In this document: positions 24,479 through 38,630 of the stretch, piece by piece
Layout: each line of letters opens with the position of its first letter
Numbering within the stretch: the first letter of the stretch is position 1
Assembly (NCBI GenBank): GCA_026874595.1
Contig: CM049310.1
Span: 17,834,058 to 17,898,057, forward strand
Reading direction: 5' to 3'
Source of the DNA: Sipunculus nudus
Taxonomy: Eukaryota; Annelida; Sipuncula; Golfingiida; Sipunculidae
Length of the DNA stretch: 64,000 bases
Program-made: the position numbers and the translations under genes
Notes under the pieces: model-generated
The model's database searches: none
Seen by the model: only the letters and a program-made list of their open reading frames with translations
Told to the model about the DNA's origin: nothing

Positions 24479-27400
24479 ATGGATCCTGAACTGAAGGAGC
24501 TCAGCGAGAAACTGTTCGCGGCTGAAGATTGTAAATCTTTATTAAAGAAACACGTCACCCCTGAAGTACTGGAAAAGTACAAGGAAACCAAGACAAGCCT
24601 CGGAGGTACCCTGGCAGCATGCATGCGTTCAGGTAAGTTGGAAACAAAAGTTAATATTACAGTCAAGCACTTATAACAGTAAAAAGATATACATGTATGT
24701 AAAATATATATGAGTAATAAGTCAACTCCAAACCTATAGCAAAAGCAATTGATTTCATCTTTTATATATAGAAAAACATATTTAATAATATGTTACATTT
24801 CATTTAATGATTTTCACTTTTTAGAATTTCTGCATAATTAAGTTAAATTTTAATTTTTGCCAAATTAGAGAATTACAATAGTCAAACGACTTTACGTTTA
24901 ATTGAGCCTTTATTTTACTTGTATTTTGACCACGTCTAAAAACACATTGACTTCATTATAAATGGATAGATAACAGGGATTATCAGTTTACTGTCACATG
25001 CACAATTACAGTAAAAGTATATATATACATGGATATGTACCATATGTAAAATATAATATAATTAAATATAATATAACATAACATAACATAATATAATTTA
25101 ACATAACATAACATAATATAATATGATATAATTGATGATGATTCCTGCAATGAGTGTTTTGCCCAGTCATCCTTCCATGACGGCCAACGGCACGTATGTG
25201 ATTAAATCTCTTTCTAATAAGTTTATTCTAATCAGCTCATTCATTAGCCTCCCTGTAACTAGTTACCAGTCTGATCCGGTAACTATATACTACATTTTAC
25301 TGTTTACTATTTAAAATCCTGCTCTCCCACAGAGCGGAATTCTTTGACTGATAAGTTTCATTAATTGTTTATTGAGGAACATTTGAATCATTTTACGTGG
25401 CACACTCTGTCTGCACATCTATGTCATAATGGGCGGTAGCCACGCCTCTGAAATTCCCAGTTATGGTCTTTAATAATCGGGAATATCGAAGCCCAGTGCT
25501 ATAAGAGTGTCTTCTCTCATATTTTGTTATCGCAGCGCCACCTGTCTGTAAGCACGCTATGCTGTATCTAGACTTAAACTTGCACCGCCAACTGTCGTAT
25601 TTGGAATATAAGTAAATTGGTCTTCCAGTGCAAAATGATGAACGGGCAAACTTCTAGGATAAATTAATAGATATAGTCAGCAGAGAAAAAAACACAAGTC
25701 GGCGGTAGACGAGAACACATATAGAAAGAATAAAATAGAACAGATTGACAACACTAATATTAATTAAATAAGTTAATAAAAAACAGTTCAGTTTACACTT
25801 GACAGGTCTTTCATTATTAAGCAGCATTTCAATGCCTGGAAAAACGTCACTGAGTATAAGCCGCAAATCGTCTTCATATAGAGGAGAAGAATTTATACAA
25901 TGTTTTACTCTGTTCAGTAGTGGATCGAGAGTTCCCCTCTTTCGCCGCCGCCACATTTTTAAGGGCTTCAGACCAATTTTTGCGGCCTGGACCGCACCTT
26001 TTCCGGACCAGGGGGCCCATTTTTAGGCTTTTTCATTAGTCTTCCTGGGTTGGACCAACCTTTTTTCTATATCCTGGATCCGCGCCTGCTGTTGTCTAAT
26101 ATTCATTACGTGTTTGCAATAAAGATAAAATACATCAATTGTCATCCATAAAAAAATCACCTTGCACTTTCTCCATGTACCATAATAAATCCCACGTCGA
26201 TTGATGTTTATTTTGATTTCTTTCACGTTATAGCCCTATAATATTATTGAAAATGTCTCAGTTTACGATGATATCATTTTTATTGGCGAAAAATCTAGAA
26301 GTAACAGTAATAGCAATAATATATTTTTTTGTTTTATTAGGTTTAATTCAATTTTTCTGTAACTTAAATCGAATTAATAATTCCTCAGATTGGTTGCCAT
26401 CGGTAATGGATTACATGGCAGTGCTCTGTGGTATTATATATTAGACATTATCATGAACAATTTATTAAAATTGGATCTTTATTTATATGACGGTAACCTT
26501 GACCTTGCAGGTGTTGCCAACCTGGACAGCGGTGTCGGTATATATGCTTCGGACCCCGAGGCTTACGATGTGTTCCGTGATGCCCTCGACCCCGTCATCA
26601 GGGATTACCATAAAGTACCTGCCTATATCGAAGAGATTTCCCATCCTGCACCAACTTTTGGTAACCTGGATAACCTTGACTTCGGTGACCTTGACATTGA
26701 CGGCAAGTACGTGGTCTCCACCAGGGTGCGCGTTGGTCGCAGCGTCGAGGGATTTGCCTTCCCACCTGTCATCCAGAACAAGGTAATTTAAATTAAAATA
26801 AAATTGATGACGAAATTCTATTTTATTCCTTTACCGGATTTTTCTTTTAAGGAGAGCAAAGGTTTATCTGCCGAAATACATTATGCAGAAGTTGTGCCAG
26901 CCAAACAAATGTATCAAATGTACCAATACGCAGCGTCCAAAATACCTTTGCCCAATAAACAAAAATATAATTACTCTTTACATCCGAGGTCTTAATGATT
27001 TTGGAGAGTGAATATATAGAACATTTTCTTACTTAAATTTACAAAGATGGAAAATCATCATTTGGTGAGTGCTTGCATCGGTCCACACAAAATTGTAAAC
27101 CATTTAAAAAGGGTGATGGTCCCAAGTCCTCCCGACATTGTACTGACTGAAGCTCAGGATTATGACTTAAATGTATATATTTTTTTTAATTTTACAGGAC
27201 AGGTTGGAGCTTGAAGATCGTGTGAAGAACGCCCTAGCTACTCTGCCCGGCGACCTGGCTGGAACATACCACCCACTGAAGGGCATGGACAAGGAAACCC
27301 AGCAACAACTCGTAGATGACCACTTCCTCTTCAACGACCACGACAGGTAAACGTCACTCAATCTTTGAACCAAACACGATACACATATAGCAAGGCAAAA

Positions 27401-27553
27401 ATCTTCAACGAATTAATTTAGCTTCAAACAGAGATACATTTTATTTGTATCTTAATTTGTCATAATTGGTCGTTTGAGTGAACATTTTCTGTGATTCTAA
27501 ATCAAGCAAGTAATGCAGGTGGTATTATAGAAGTAGTATAGTTGTAGTAGTAT

Positions 27554-27618
<65 letters not shown>

Positions 27619-29440
27619 TGCCTACAGTTTATAGGCAAATGTTCTTTCAACAAAAATGAATACCACGTGAGACAACTGAATCATTTGGAACGCACATGCT
27701 GTGGGAAAAGGAATTATAAAGTCTACTTCTGTTGGTTTTAGGTTCCTCCGCACTGCGGGTGGCTACAACGACTGGCCTGACGGTCGTGGCATCTTCTTTA
27801 ACAAAAGCAAGACCTTCCTGACCTGGTGCAACGAGGAGGATCATCTAAGGTTCATCTCCATGCAGATGGGCGGTAACTTGGCTGAGGTTTACAGGAGACT
27901 GATCAAGGTAAATATGCATGGAGAGTGCCACAGTGTCGGGGAATAACACATTTCATAAGACATTTTGGACACACACACACACACACACACATGTTCAAAT
28001 ACATTCACAAACACACGCATGTAATAGAATAATGTTCTGCCAAAAGTCAACTCACTTTAAACGTATAGTTTCTATAGGTTTCTTTTGCGGCCTCTTTTGT
28101 GCCTACAAAAAAATTCTGGCTTTTTCACGTTTATTTCTTCTTTTGCCTAGATTTCCTTCAGATTATCATCATCAGATTTTACAGACCTTTCTGTCTTTTC
28201 TGTATTGGTATTTCCCGATAAAATAGCTACAATTAGTTAACGAAACCAGATAACTAGTTGATCGATTAATAAAGCAAAATCTGTTAATACGTACTAATGG
28301 TAATAGAAAATTTGTTCCGCACATTAATATCACTATTCAACAAATAAATTGAATTTTTTAACGACAATTTCATATAAATTATGATAATATCCGAGTTAAT
28401 AGTGACACGACCCTTCCGACCTAGAAGTTGCTTCTACTCAAAACGTATTTTTAAACCGATTCTGCGCATTGTAAAGTAACACTAAAATGTCTGTTTCACT
28501 TTCCCAGGCCATCAACCACATGGAGAAGACTCTGCCATTCGCCCACCATGATCGCTATGGTTACCTGACCTTCTGCCCATCCAACTTGGGAACCACCATG
28601 AGAGCCAGTGTGCACGCCAGGATCCCCAAAGCTTCCCAGTTGCCCAACTTTGACGAAATTTGCAAACACTTGAACCTGCAAGTCAGAGGTCAGTTACCAT
28701 CTATATTGTTACATTACAACCCTTGTCTTTTAAATTGTCTTAAATTACAAAATAAATGTTAAGAGACGGTAAAATAGTGAAAAGCTGGATTTTATTTCTT
28801 CACTGTATATTTATCGCAATGTCATATTCTTCTTTATATTGATTCCAAGTAAACAATTTATGAGACACTGTGGAGTTTAAATACAGGGTATTATATAATA
28901 ACTCCTTGGAGACATCAAGACCGCACCAAAAAAATTTTTTTTCATTGACACTGGGTACGAGAGGGCGAGTTTTTCTATCTATTTGTGTTAAATTGTACCA
29001 GCTTGCCAGAAAAAATTATTGTTCAATATATTTTTTTTTCAAATCAGTAGGAATTATATACAAAGGAAAGATGCACAAAAAAGCAACATTACCGTTGACT
29101 AATCCTCATGCTTTATTTGCCACCAAAAATAAAATTAACACACAAAAAAACTGGAGCGGCGAATTCGTATAGAACACCTTTGTGTTAAAATCAGGCAAAT
29201 ATGGAAATCCACTTGTTAAGGTTAAGGTTCTGTTTTTCAATTTTTTTAGGAATCCACGGTGAGCATACTGAAAGCGTGGGCGGTGTTTACGACATCTCCA
29301 ACAAGCGTCGTCTGGGTTTGACGGAGTACCAGGCCGTGTGTGAGATGGCCAGAGGCGTCTCAATCATTCTCTTGATAGAAGATGCCTTGTGTAGTAAATC
29401 AATGGGCAAATCACACAGCAAACTCTGTACAATTCTATGA
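24479..29440 (+). CDS. AK: Arginine kinase copy 2 (AK2), six exons, 370 aa, CaaX C-terminus
   Basis: Coding exons: 24479-24632, 26511-26782, 27198-27346, 27742-27907, 28508-28688, 29250-29440, with the same sizes and phases as AK1. All catalytic and nucleotide-binding residues of AK1 are kept (D57-Y63 loop, R123/R125, E223/E224, R228, C270, R279, R307). By eye the protein differs from AK1 at five sites: V to L in exon 1 (TPEVLEKYK), E160G (LPGDLAG), A196T (FLRTAGG), and L359M and N363H in the tail, which reads [15 protein letters not shown]. The CaaX box and Cys355 are kept. Exons 2 and 5 encode identical peptides in the two copies. Introns and flanks align over nearly the whole 9-10 kb unit, so this is a recent tandem duplicate or a copy kept alike by gene conversion. 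Intron 1 is about 300 bases longer than in AK1 (see 25931-26249). Expected to be functional. Confidence 0.96.
25931..26249 (+). repeat. AK2 intron 1 segment absent from AK1; includes a short insertion
   Basis: AK1 joins GTGGATCGAGA directly to AAATGTCTCAG near 16571, while AK2 has about 320 more bases. The right part (from about 26095) also exists in AK3 intron 1 near 36790, so AK1 has lost it. The left part (25931-26094, ending near GGATCCGCGCCTG) is in neither AK1 nor AK3 and looks like a mobile-element insertion in AK2. Confidence 0.55.
27562..27615. repeat. (GA)n microsatellite in AK2 intron 3
   Basis: About 54 bases of GA. Intron 3 of every copy holds a TAG plus GA tract (AK1 17825-17886, AK3 38185-38252, AK4 48899-48942 as CT/CTA, AK5 near 62120-62190), so the tract is ancestral. 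Confidence 0.92.
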
Positions 29441-29667
29441 TGTCACGAAAACGAGCCAAAGACCGTCTATATCTCAAAGCCTAGCAGTTATTTTAATAGC
29501 GACTTTGCTGACGTACTCCCGGTGGCCGGTGATCTCCTCTGGTGACAAATCTTTTACCAGATGGTTCGGTATCAGGAGCTGACATCATGGTTATATATTT
29601 CATGTACACTATTGTACTGTATATATTTTAAGGCTTATCTGAAAATTCCTGGGAAGGTGTAAAAGTA

Positions 29668-29693
29668 TCCATGACAACCATACGAGATTCATA
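29668..29693 (+). promoter_or_regulatory. Conserved 3' block of AK2
   Basis: Same ATGACAACCATACGAGATT core as in AK1, about 230 bases after the stop at 29440. Confidence 0.4.
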
Positions 29694-31434
29694 TATACGC
29701 TGGATCGTTTTTGGAGATATTTCAAGAACATTTTCATATTTTTTTTGTGCTGGGAATCGGACTAAGACCACGGAATGCGTATGCCTACTACGTTACAACA
29801 TATAACATATCTCTAGAATGTAATTAGCTACAACTTATAAAAATGTGCTATTGTTGTCTATGTTTCTTATGAATAAGTCACCTTTTGAGGAGATACAGAT
29901 TAACGGGCAAATAATTGATTCATTATCAAAACAAATAATTAACAACAAACGTGAATTTATATATAGATAAGCATAAATAGATATATCGATAAATGGTTAT
30001 ATGAATCTATATGAACTTTGTCATAATACATCACTAAAATGTAAAAGATTATGTTTTATATTTTTTAGTTTAATAGTCTATGTAATATTTTATGTTTGTT
30101 ACATTTTATTATACTATATTATAATATTTTATCATATAAGCATTGATATCTCAGATTATATCATTATTGTATAAACATATAATATGTGTTATAATATTAT
30201 AATGATATTTTTATTCCTTGCGTATACATATCATTTTACAGTGTATTATGTATTTGCATTTTGTATCATGTATTTATTCGTTTAATGAAATATCATAAAA
30301 TATCAACAATAAATTAAAGTGTTCTATGGTGTATCGTTTTTGAATGAATATTTTATATATTTTTCTCATTTAATTTGTATTGCATGTATAATATTATTTT
30401 ATATATTTTTATGTTAGTTATATACACTGTGACATTCTGATAAATAAATATTACCTATATTGAAATCTGGATCGATGTAAGAACCCTAGGTAAATGCATT
30501 ATGCTTGGGTTCCAGGTTTTACACATTATTAGCATTGCCTGTCACTTCCGGCTGACTTTCGAGTGGCTTTCGATGCATTAAATCAGCTTTCATTTTCATA
30601 TATTGGAATAAATATCTGTGATACTCTCTGGTAGGACAAAGGGGACCTTTAACTAAATGTTAACACCAAAAGGTGTTGATTTGTTTGTTATTATCATAAT
30701 AAAATATTGGACCACTTCCGAACTCCGACTACTGAGTTTTATCATTTGCCCTATTTACTTTCACCATTCTCCAAACAAAATATCTATCTATGTACGGAAA
30801 GAATAGATCCCCTGCCTACACTTATGCATCCAGCACGCTTTGACGCGGAAAATCGAGCTATTTCGCCTTGAATTGTAGATTATTATAATAATTTATAAAT
30901 AAAGGAAATATTGAACATGTATATCGACAGCATCCAGTCTAAAATATGGCCAACATTGAGTATTGCCGTAAAAACATTTTATATTTTGCCAGACCTGTGG
31001 ATTTATTTTGCTGTGTATTATCCGTGAAGAAACATTGTAAATATAAGAGAAACTCATGCACGTGTTTGCTTGGTGGTAGTACGTGATACACCTGTTACAA
31101 TTGTTGAAAATGTATAAATATGCAATAGAACATCATGTGATACCTGTTATGGTCAGTTCAACGTTATACTACAAGATCACTTGACTGTTTAAAAACGGTT
31201 TGCATTTGCCGTGTGAAAGGGGTATATTACTGGTCATTTTTGCAATATCAGTTACACAAGTGAGTATAGCTATGAACTTTATAGTCAGCACTAAACCATG
31301 GTCAAGCACGCTTAAACCCTTTTTAATCTACAGGGTCCATTCATATGATACAATAGTTTGAACCTGCGTGGGCGGTTGCCAGACCGTGTGCATGAATTGT
31401 CGCAGGGCCTATCATTTGTTCCAATACATCTTGC

Positions 31435-31785
31435 CCCTTGCTTTGGAGGTTGTTCTTTCACATGTATGTTTTGGACAAGGCCACCGGTCTTTTTTTTATT
31501 TGGAAAGGGGAACATCGATATAAGTTTTCAACGGGATTTGATCCCCGCCGGTGCCTCAATGGTATAATAGTGAAATCTCGTTACAGAACCTCAGAGACTC
31601 GCTCTAATGTCTTAACGACAGGTTATGAATAATGGATTTTTCCCATCCCGGTGCATATAAAACCTTAAATCCAGAAGACTTAAAAATAACATACCATTCT
31701 TATCATATGAATACCTCTTTCCTCATTCAACAGACAGTGCCACCGACAGGCCATGGACCTATCCTTTTTAAAAGTTTTCACCGGG
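31435..31785 (+). mobile_element. Family B-related repeat, AK2 3' flank
   Basis: Orthologue of 21722-22065 in the second unit. Confidence 0.5.
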
Positions 31786-34700
31786 TTTTCACGATTAGAT
31801 ATAAATTATTGCAGGTGATAGTATACCTTTATGAGATTGAATATAAACATGACTGATATTTTCATGTTTTGGAAATTACTTTAGAACTCTAAGGTTCTTA
31901 GCAGATATTTAATATATATATATACAAAGTTTATATTCAATATTACAAGCACAGTAGGATTTGGAGGGGGCATGGCTCTCTTGTGGCATCCCCTGCTTAC
32001 GCCTATCGTGTATGTCACAGTCCAGCGCCATTTCGGCCCTCTGACAATAAAGTCAGAATGCCTTTCCATCTTGTATGGAGGGCCGCACTATAACGCTCAA
32101 CGAGGGTGCCTTTTTTTTACGACTCGAGGGCTACAGGTATGCTGTCAATTAAAATAAACCAGAAAAATCATTAGGTATATTTGTTTAGTTTCAAACAACA
32201 CGAAACATGTGCGAGAACAATAAACTCAGCTTAGTTTTTAGGTCCCTCTAAACATGTTCTTAAAGTTCTGGTGACATGAACACAAGCATGTTCCGCACGA
32301 GTTACTGGAAGGTAACCATCTTGTACGCCACACAGCTATTGACTTGTTAAAATGAACATTGATGTACTTTTTTATTTTGTGAGCTCACGTGATTTTTTAG
32401 AGGGGGGGGGTTAATTTATCACTCGTAGCCTAATGTTAAGATTACCGATAGTTTACCACGGTATTGATGTAATAGGATGAATGGCCTTCGCAGTGCCTTC
32501 TTGCCTATGACTTGTGTCACGACACAAGAGCAAACTAAGGCTACCAGCATACTGTGTCGAGAATTCACAGTCATAGTCCAGCCAGTCATACATAATAGCA
32601 ATAGAAAACTGAGATTCGTCCCAAAATAGCTTGGAGTAGGAAGCCAAAATTAGGTTTTATTTTAATTCATATTAGAAATCTGCCTTTTACGAAAAGGCGA
32701 TGGGGGGGGGGGGGGGAGGGTCCCTATTTTCATTCCCCTTTTCGGCTATATTGTCCATTCGTGTATAAGCGAATTTATTTTAATATTCCTTGACGACATT
32801 AATGACTCCGGATCATGTGCCGGTTCCACACCAAAATCTAATCGATTTTTATTTTCCCATTCTGGAAATGCACTGAATATTTCATGAGATTCCATTCAGG
32901 ATAGCGTGAGTTATGTTGTGAAAAACACACACACCTACAAGTACACACACGAACGGGGACGACCGCATAACCTCCTTGCGGAGGCAATGGAAAATAATCA
33001 AGTTACATCTGCTTGTGATCTATGGTCACTTCAGGCCGTCTAAACGCCACAGATTTTCTCAATAGCATTGTGACCGGCATTGTCAGTCAGGAATAAACTG
33101 ACCAAGGGGAAAAGCCAAGACAAAAATAGTCACTGTTCTCAAATGGAACATATTAGTCCTAAAAATTGTACTTTGTTACGCATTATTTTAAAATCCATAT
33201 TTGAGACAAAGGCGAATCCTATACATTGGCTAGTTCATCTGATGAACGTGACAATTAATGGTTTATAATAATGGCCTATTACATGCATCAGAAGATACAG
33301 AACAAACGATATTTATTTAATTCTTTTTCGGCCTTTTAGAGGGCATACAATATACACACAAGGTATGTTCAATATACATATGCAATCAAGTGCTCTTTCC
33401 GTAAAATATTACGGTACCTGCTAATATTCTGTTCAACAACCGTGAGATTGCTCCTATGCACAAACGGAGAAAAGCGTGCACAATTCGCGATTTTCGATGC
33501 AAAACATAAACCTGACGGCTTTGCCGCGCAACGTCAGATAATCAAGCTGCGTTACTTTTTTATTTTTTCTTATTTTTCTCCTATTTTAGTGGTTGTCGCC
33601 CATTGGCAAGTTTGTACCTCTGGTTACTCAGTCTTGTTCTGGTAAACAGACACAGGTGACTGTTTACTCACGCACAGAAACATAACAACATATAAAACCG
33701 GTGACACACTTTTGTATTCAGAATAAATGAACAAATATAGTGTTAGAAAATACATGTTATATTGCAAGTGATCATGTACCGTTAAGTGATTAACCTGTTT
33801 TTTTTTTCAAAATATCACATAATTAATCCTTCTATGAAACTTTTAAATAATGCAAATGAGGCTATACTAGATACGTCATTGTATAGGGTAAGTGGCATTA
33901 TGTATCATTCGGTCGCAGGACCTTTTAAGACGTGAGGAAATCTTGTTTTCTGACTAAACCTCTTAGTGTTAATGTCGAACCCTGTATACCATCAATAACA
34001 ACTAAATAAATTGACATTATAAGAAATAAATGGTTTATTAAAAGATTTTTTAATACTATAAAAGAATGATAAACAAACAGGACACGTCGGTATAAATCGT
34101 TTTCATTACATATCGGACATAGGGTTAAAATGTACCAATATTTGTCCCTCATTTTGGTTTATATGGTCAAAATATCATGCTATGCAAATGCAAAATTAAT
34201 AATTTGCCGTGGCAAAATATGCTTGACTTTAACGCATTTGATTGCAGCCATTTTATGATTAATTTGCTTCGACAGCAAGCTAAGGGCTTAGGGTTACGGA
34301 TTTTGTATGGGGGAACGGATGATATATAAAAGTGCAGAAATCTGAATTATTCACAACTTATCGTGTTCTTAAGCCATTGTAAAGTTTTATCTGAAATTTA
34401 CATCTGCTCAGTTACTTTGTTTTTCTCGAATAAAATCGTTTAAACGATTCGATGCATACAAAGCTATACAGAACATTCAGGCAGCGCAAAATCATGGACC
34501 TGCATTTAATTCCAGCATAACATTTAGCTGATCCGTCGCCATTTTTGTGGGCTGTGTCCTACGAAATTTCATTCAAAATCAAGCGGAGGTTTGGAGATAT
34601 TGTGATATATTGTAAGCACATATTTGCAGATATTGTATATAAGCAAAAGAATATAAAAGATACAAAACGACGCCAGACAGAAATCCATGGGTGCATTCAC

Positions 34701-34794
34701 ACTCTAAGTCTGCCAACTTTGTTACATGATGATTGTAAGGTAATTGCATTAGATGGAATACGCTTTTATGATCCGATATGTAATCGGAGGTTCA

Positions 34795-35058
34795 GGGTGA
34801 ATTCAGAGTCGCTGTAGAACTGTATAAATCATAGATTAATTAGTTTATTACTTACTTTGTAAGGAAGGATCAGCTCTGTGCCATGGAGACTAAGCCGTTA
34901 CCTGGGAGGTTCAGGTACAAACCTGCCTTCGTTGGGCACAGGCGGCCCGTTGAAATAATTATAAAAACCCAGTCTTCCGTTTTCTGGACAGAATGCGTTA
35001 GGAAAGGGTTTGGGAATAGCCATTGCTCCTGTGTTTATTCTGACAAACAAATTAAAAC
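34795..35058 (+). promoter_or_regulatory. AK3 promoter block with TATA box, E-box lost
   Basis: TATAAAAA at 34960-34967 and the block from 34812 on align with AK1/AK2. At the E-box position the sequence reads GTAGAACTGTATAAATC, so the CAGCTG core is absent. This could alter expression relative to AK1/AK2, but that is inference. Confidence 0.55.
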
Positions 35059-38000
35059 ATGGATCCTGAACTGAAGGAACTCAGCGAGAAACTGTTCGCG
35101 GCTGAAGATTGTAAATCGTTATTAAAGAAACACGTCACCCCTGAAGTAGTGGAAAAGTACAAGGAAACTAAGACAAGCCTCGGAGGTACCCTGGCAGCAT
35201 GCATGCGTTCAGGTAATTTATATTTTATACTATTTCTTATAATTGATAACAAACATATTGCCTGCATTTCAGCATGGTTTTATCCTTTTTATTTGTCCAC
35301 TTTTTACATAGTTTTATTATTTACATGAATGTAATATGAAGGAGGAAAGAAAATACACACAATGCTCAGTTTACAGTTAACTCATTATCATGTATTAGTA
35401 ACCATGTGACATATATTATTAATGCAATTTGTTGATACATCATATAATATGTGATATATCACTCTTGTCTGTTCAATATAGAGTACATATTAATTTTTCA
35501 TAACATGAAAGGTCAAAATTTGTTTCTTCAAATAACATCCATCGGTAAATTTGAAGAGACCGACAATGTAAAGCCAGAAAACTGTATCGCCTAATTTTAC
35601 TGGAACCCGCACTAGTTTCACTTGAATACTTCTCGGATATGTCCACTTTCTGTCACAGATAGTTGAGAGTAAGAAAATATGAACTTAGTTCACACTAAAA
35701 AAATAACAATAATATATATTAAGTGGTATTTGACACTTTTCTTCTGATATCAATATTTATATCCACCACGGATCAATATACATGCGCGTTTTTAGATTTA
35801 AAGTTTTAAATTTAAAAATTCCTTCATAATCAAGTTAAATTTTAAATTTTGCCGAATTAATGAATTAAAACAGTCAAACGACTTTAAGTTCAATTGATCC
35901 CTTCTCTAACTTGTATTTTGACCAAATTTCAAGTCTTCATAATAAATGGGTAGATAAATGAGATTATCATTTTAATTATCTGTAGCAAAATAGACAGGAA
36001 CATTACAGAAAAATTGTGTGTACATGGTTGTGCAATATGAGTAAAATATAATATAATTTAATATAATATAATGTAAAATTGCACCCTGTAGTGTTACATA
36101 TTGTGACGATTCCTGTACTGAGTGTGTGTACACGGTCGTCTATCCATAAACGAGTCGCGGCACGTATGTGATTAAATGTCTGTCTAATTAGTTCCTTTTT
36201 ATCAGCTTATTAGCCTCCGTGTAAGTTGTAAACCACACTGACCCGGTAAACTCCTAACTTTACACATCCCGTTGAATTATGTTGATCAGATGAATTATTC
36301 TAACTGGCACACTGTCTGCATATCTATATCATACTGGGGGGGGGGGGGGGGGGGGTTCTCATAATTTTTAGTAAATCTGCGAGGAGCTATCGTAGAGCAA
36401 TCTATCAGAAACTACGCCATGCTGTATCCAGAGGTTAAACTTGCAGCGCCAGCTGTCGTATTTGATATTAAACTAAATTGGTCTTCCAGGGCAAAATGAT
36501 TAACGGTCAGTGTTGTAGTATAAAGTAATAGATAGTCAGCAGACAGAGAACAACAGGTCGGCGCCGAACGAGAACAAAGAAAGAATAAGAACAGAGTGTC
36601 AACACTTATATTTATTAAATATGTTAGTAAAATAAAAATATAAGCCTACACTTGGCAGGTCGTTAAGTATCATATATGCTTATAAATAAGCCGCATTGCA
36701 ATGCCTAAACAAACGTCACGGAGTATTATCCGCCAATCATCTTCATATGTAAAAGAAGAATGAATATTTTGATTTACTCTCTCTTATCCTCATTGCACAA
36801 GTGTTTGCAATAAAAAATAAAATCGTCAATTAATTTGTCATCCATGAAAAAAATCCGCTTGCACTTTCTCCATGTACCATGAAAGTCTAACGTCGATTGA
36901 TGTTTATATTTTACTAAGTTCACGTTATCGACTTATAACATTATTGAAAAATTAGAAATAACAGCAATAGCAATAATATTTTTTGTTTTATTGTGTTTCA
37001 TTTAATTTTTCTGTAACTTTATTAATATTCCGTAATTTTCCAATAAAGTGGAAGCCATCGTTTATCGAACACATGGCACTGCTCTGTAATATTTTTATTT
37101 TACATTATCATGAACAATTTATTTATAATTTGATATTTTTATAATATGACGGTAAACTTGATCTTTCAGGTGTTGCCAACCTGGACAGCGGTGTCGGTAT
37201 CTATGCTTCTGACCCCGAGGCTTACGATGTGTTCCGTGATGCCCTCGACCCCGTCATCAGGGATTATCATAAAGTACCCGCATATATCGAGGAGATTTCC
37301 CATCCTGCACCAACCTTTGGTAACCTGGACAACCTTGACTTTGGCGACCTTGACATTGACGGCAAGTACGTGGTCTCCACTAGGGTGCGCGTCGGTCGCA
37401 GCGTCGAGGGATTTGCCTTCCCACCTGTCATCGAGAACAAGGTAATTTAATTTAATGTTTAAAAAAAATGTAAAGGAAAATCCATATTATACCATTTCCG
37501 AATTTCCGTTTAAAGACAGCAAAGGTTTTCCTGGCCATACATTCAACAGTAGCTCTTCAAACGAGGTCATATATTTGTTCCACACACAAAAAGGAAAACT
37601 TTTGCATTAAAAACAAAAATAGAAACTACTTTATACTCCGGGGCCTTAATGAACCCCGTTGTACTGACACAGAATAAAAAGTTTTCTTACTCAAACATAT
37701 TAAGACAGAAAATCAGCATTAATATGTGAGTGCTTGCCTCGGTCAACACAAACACTTTCTACTTTTAAATAGGCGATTGTTCCAATTTCCTCCCGACATG
37801 GCACCGAAAGTAGCTCAGGATTATGACTTATTTGTGTATATATTTTGTATATTTTTAACTTCATAGGACAGATTGGAGCTTGAGGATCGTGTGAAGAACG
37901 CCCTAGCTACTCTGCCCGATGACCTGGCTGGAACATACCACCCGCTGAAGGGCATGGACAAGGAAACCCAGCAACAACTCGTAGATGACCACTTCCTCTT

Positions 38001-38574
38001 CAACGACCACGACAGGTAAACGTCTATCAGTCTTTGAAAAAAACATGATACGCTCATTATCAATAAATAAAAAAAAATAGGCCTGAAATCATAACAAGGA
38101 AATAATGAAATAATTTTAAATAATCATAATTGGTCCTTTTTAGTCAATTTTTTTCTTTTTTTTTTTTAAATCGAGTAGCAATGCAGTAGTAGTAGTAGCA
38201 GTGATAGTAGTAGTAGTACTAGTACTAGAATAGAGAGAGAGAGAGAGAGAGAGCAGAATTTTTGTGTTCACGCAACTGGTCTTTCAACAATATTGAATTC
38301 CACGTCAAATGAGAGACAATTGCACGCTTGCTGTAAGAAAGGGCTAACTAATGTCTGACTCTGCTGATGTTAGGTTCCTCCGCGCTGCCGGTGGCTACAA
38401 CGACTGGCCCGACGGTCGTGGCATCTTCTACAACAAAAGCAAGACCTTCCTGACCTGGTGCAACGAGGAGGATCATCTCAGGTTCATCTCCATGCAGATG
38501 GGCGGTAACCTGGCTGAGGTTTACAGGAGACTCATCAAGGTAATTATTCAAGGAGTGTTACGGTGTCAAGGAAT

Positions 38575-38630
<56 letters not shown>

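Larger units (their letters stand above)
22401..32735 (+). repeat. AK duplication unit B (carries AK2)
   Basis: Second unit. It starts at the ATCTATGATCCACACC junction near 22420, which matches 12970 in unit A. Similarity to unit A runs almost unbroken to about 32190. No extra genes are seen in the 3' flank 29441-32735. Confidence 0.8.
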
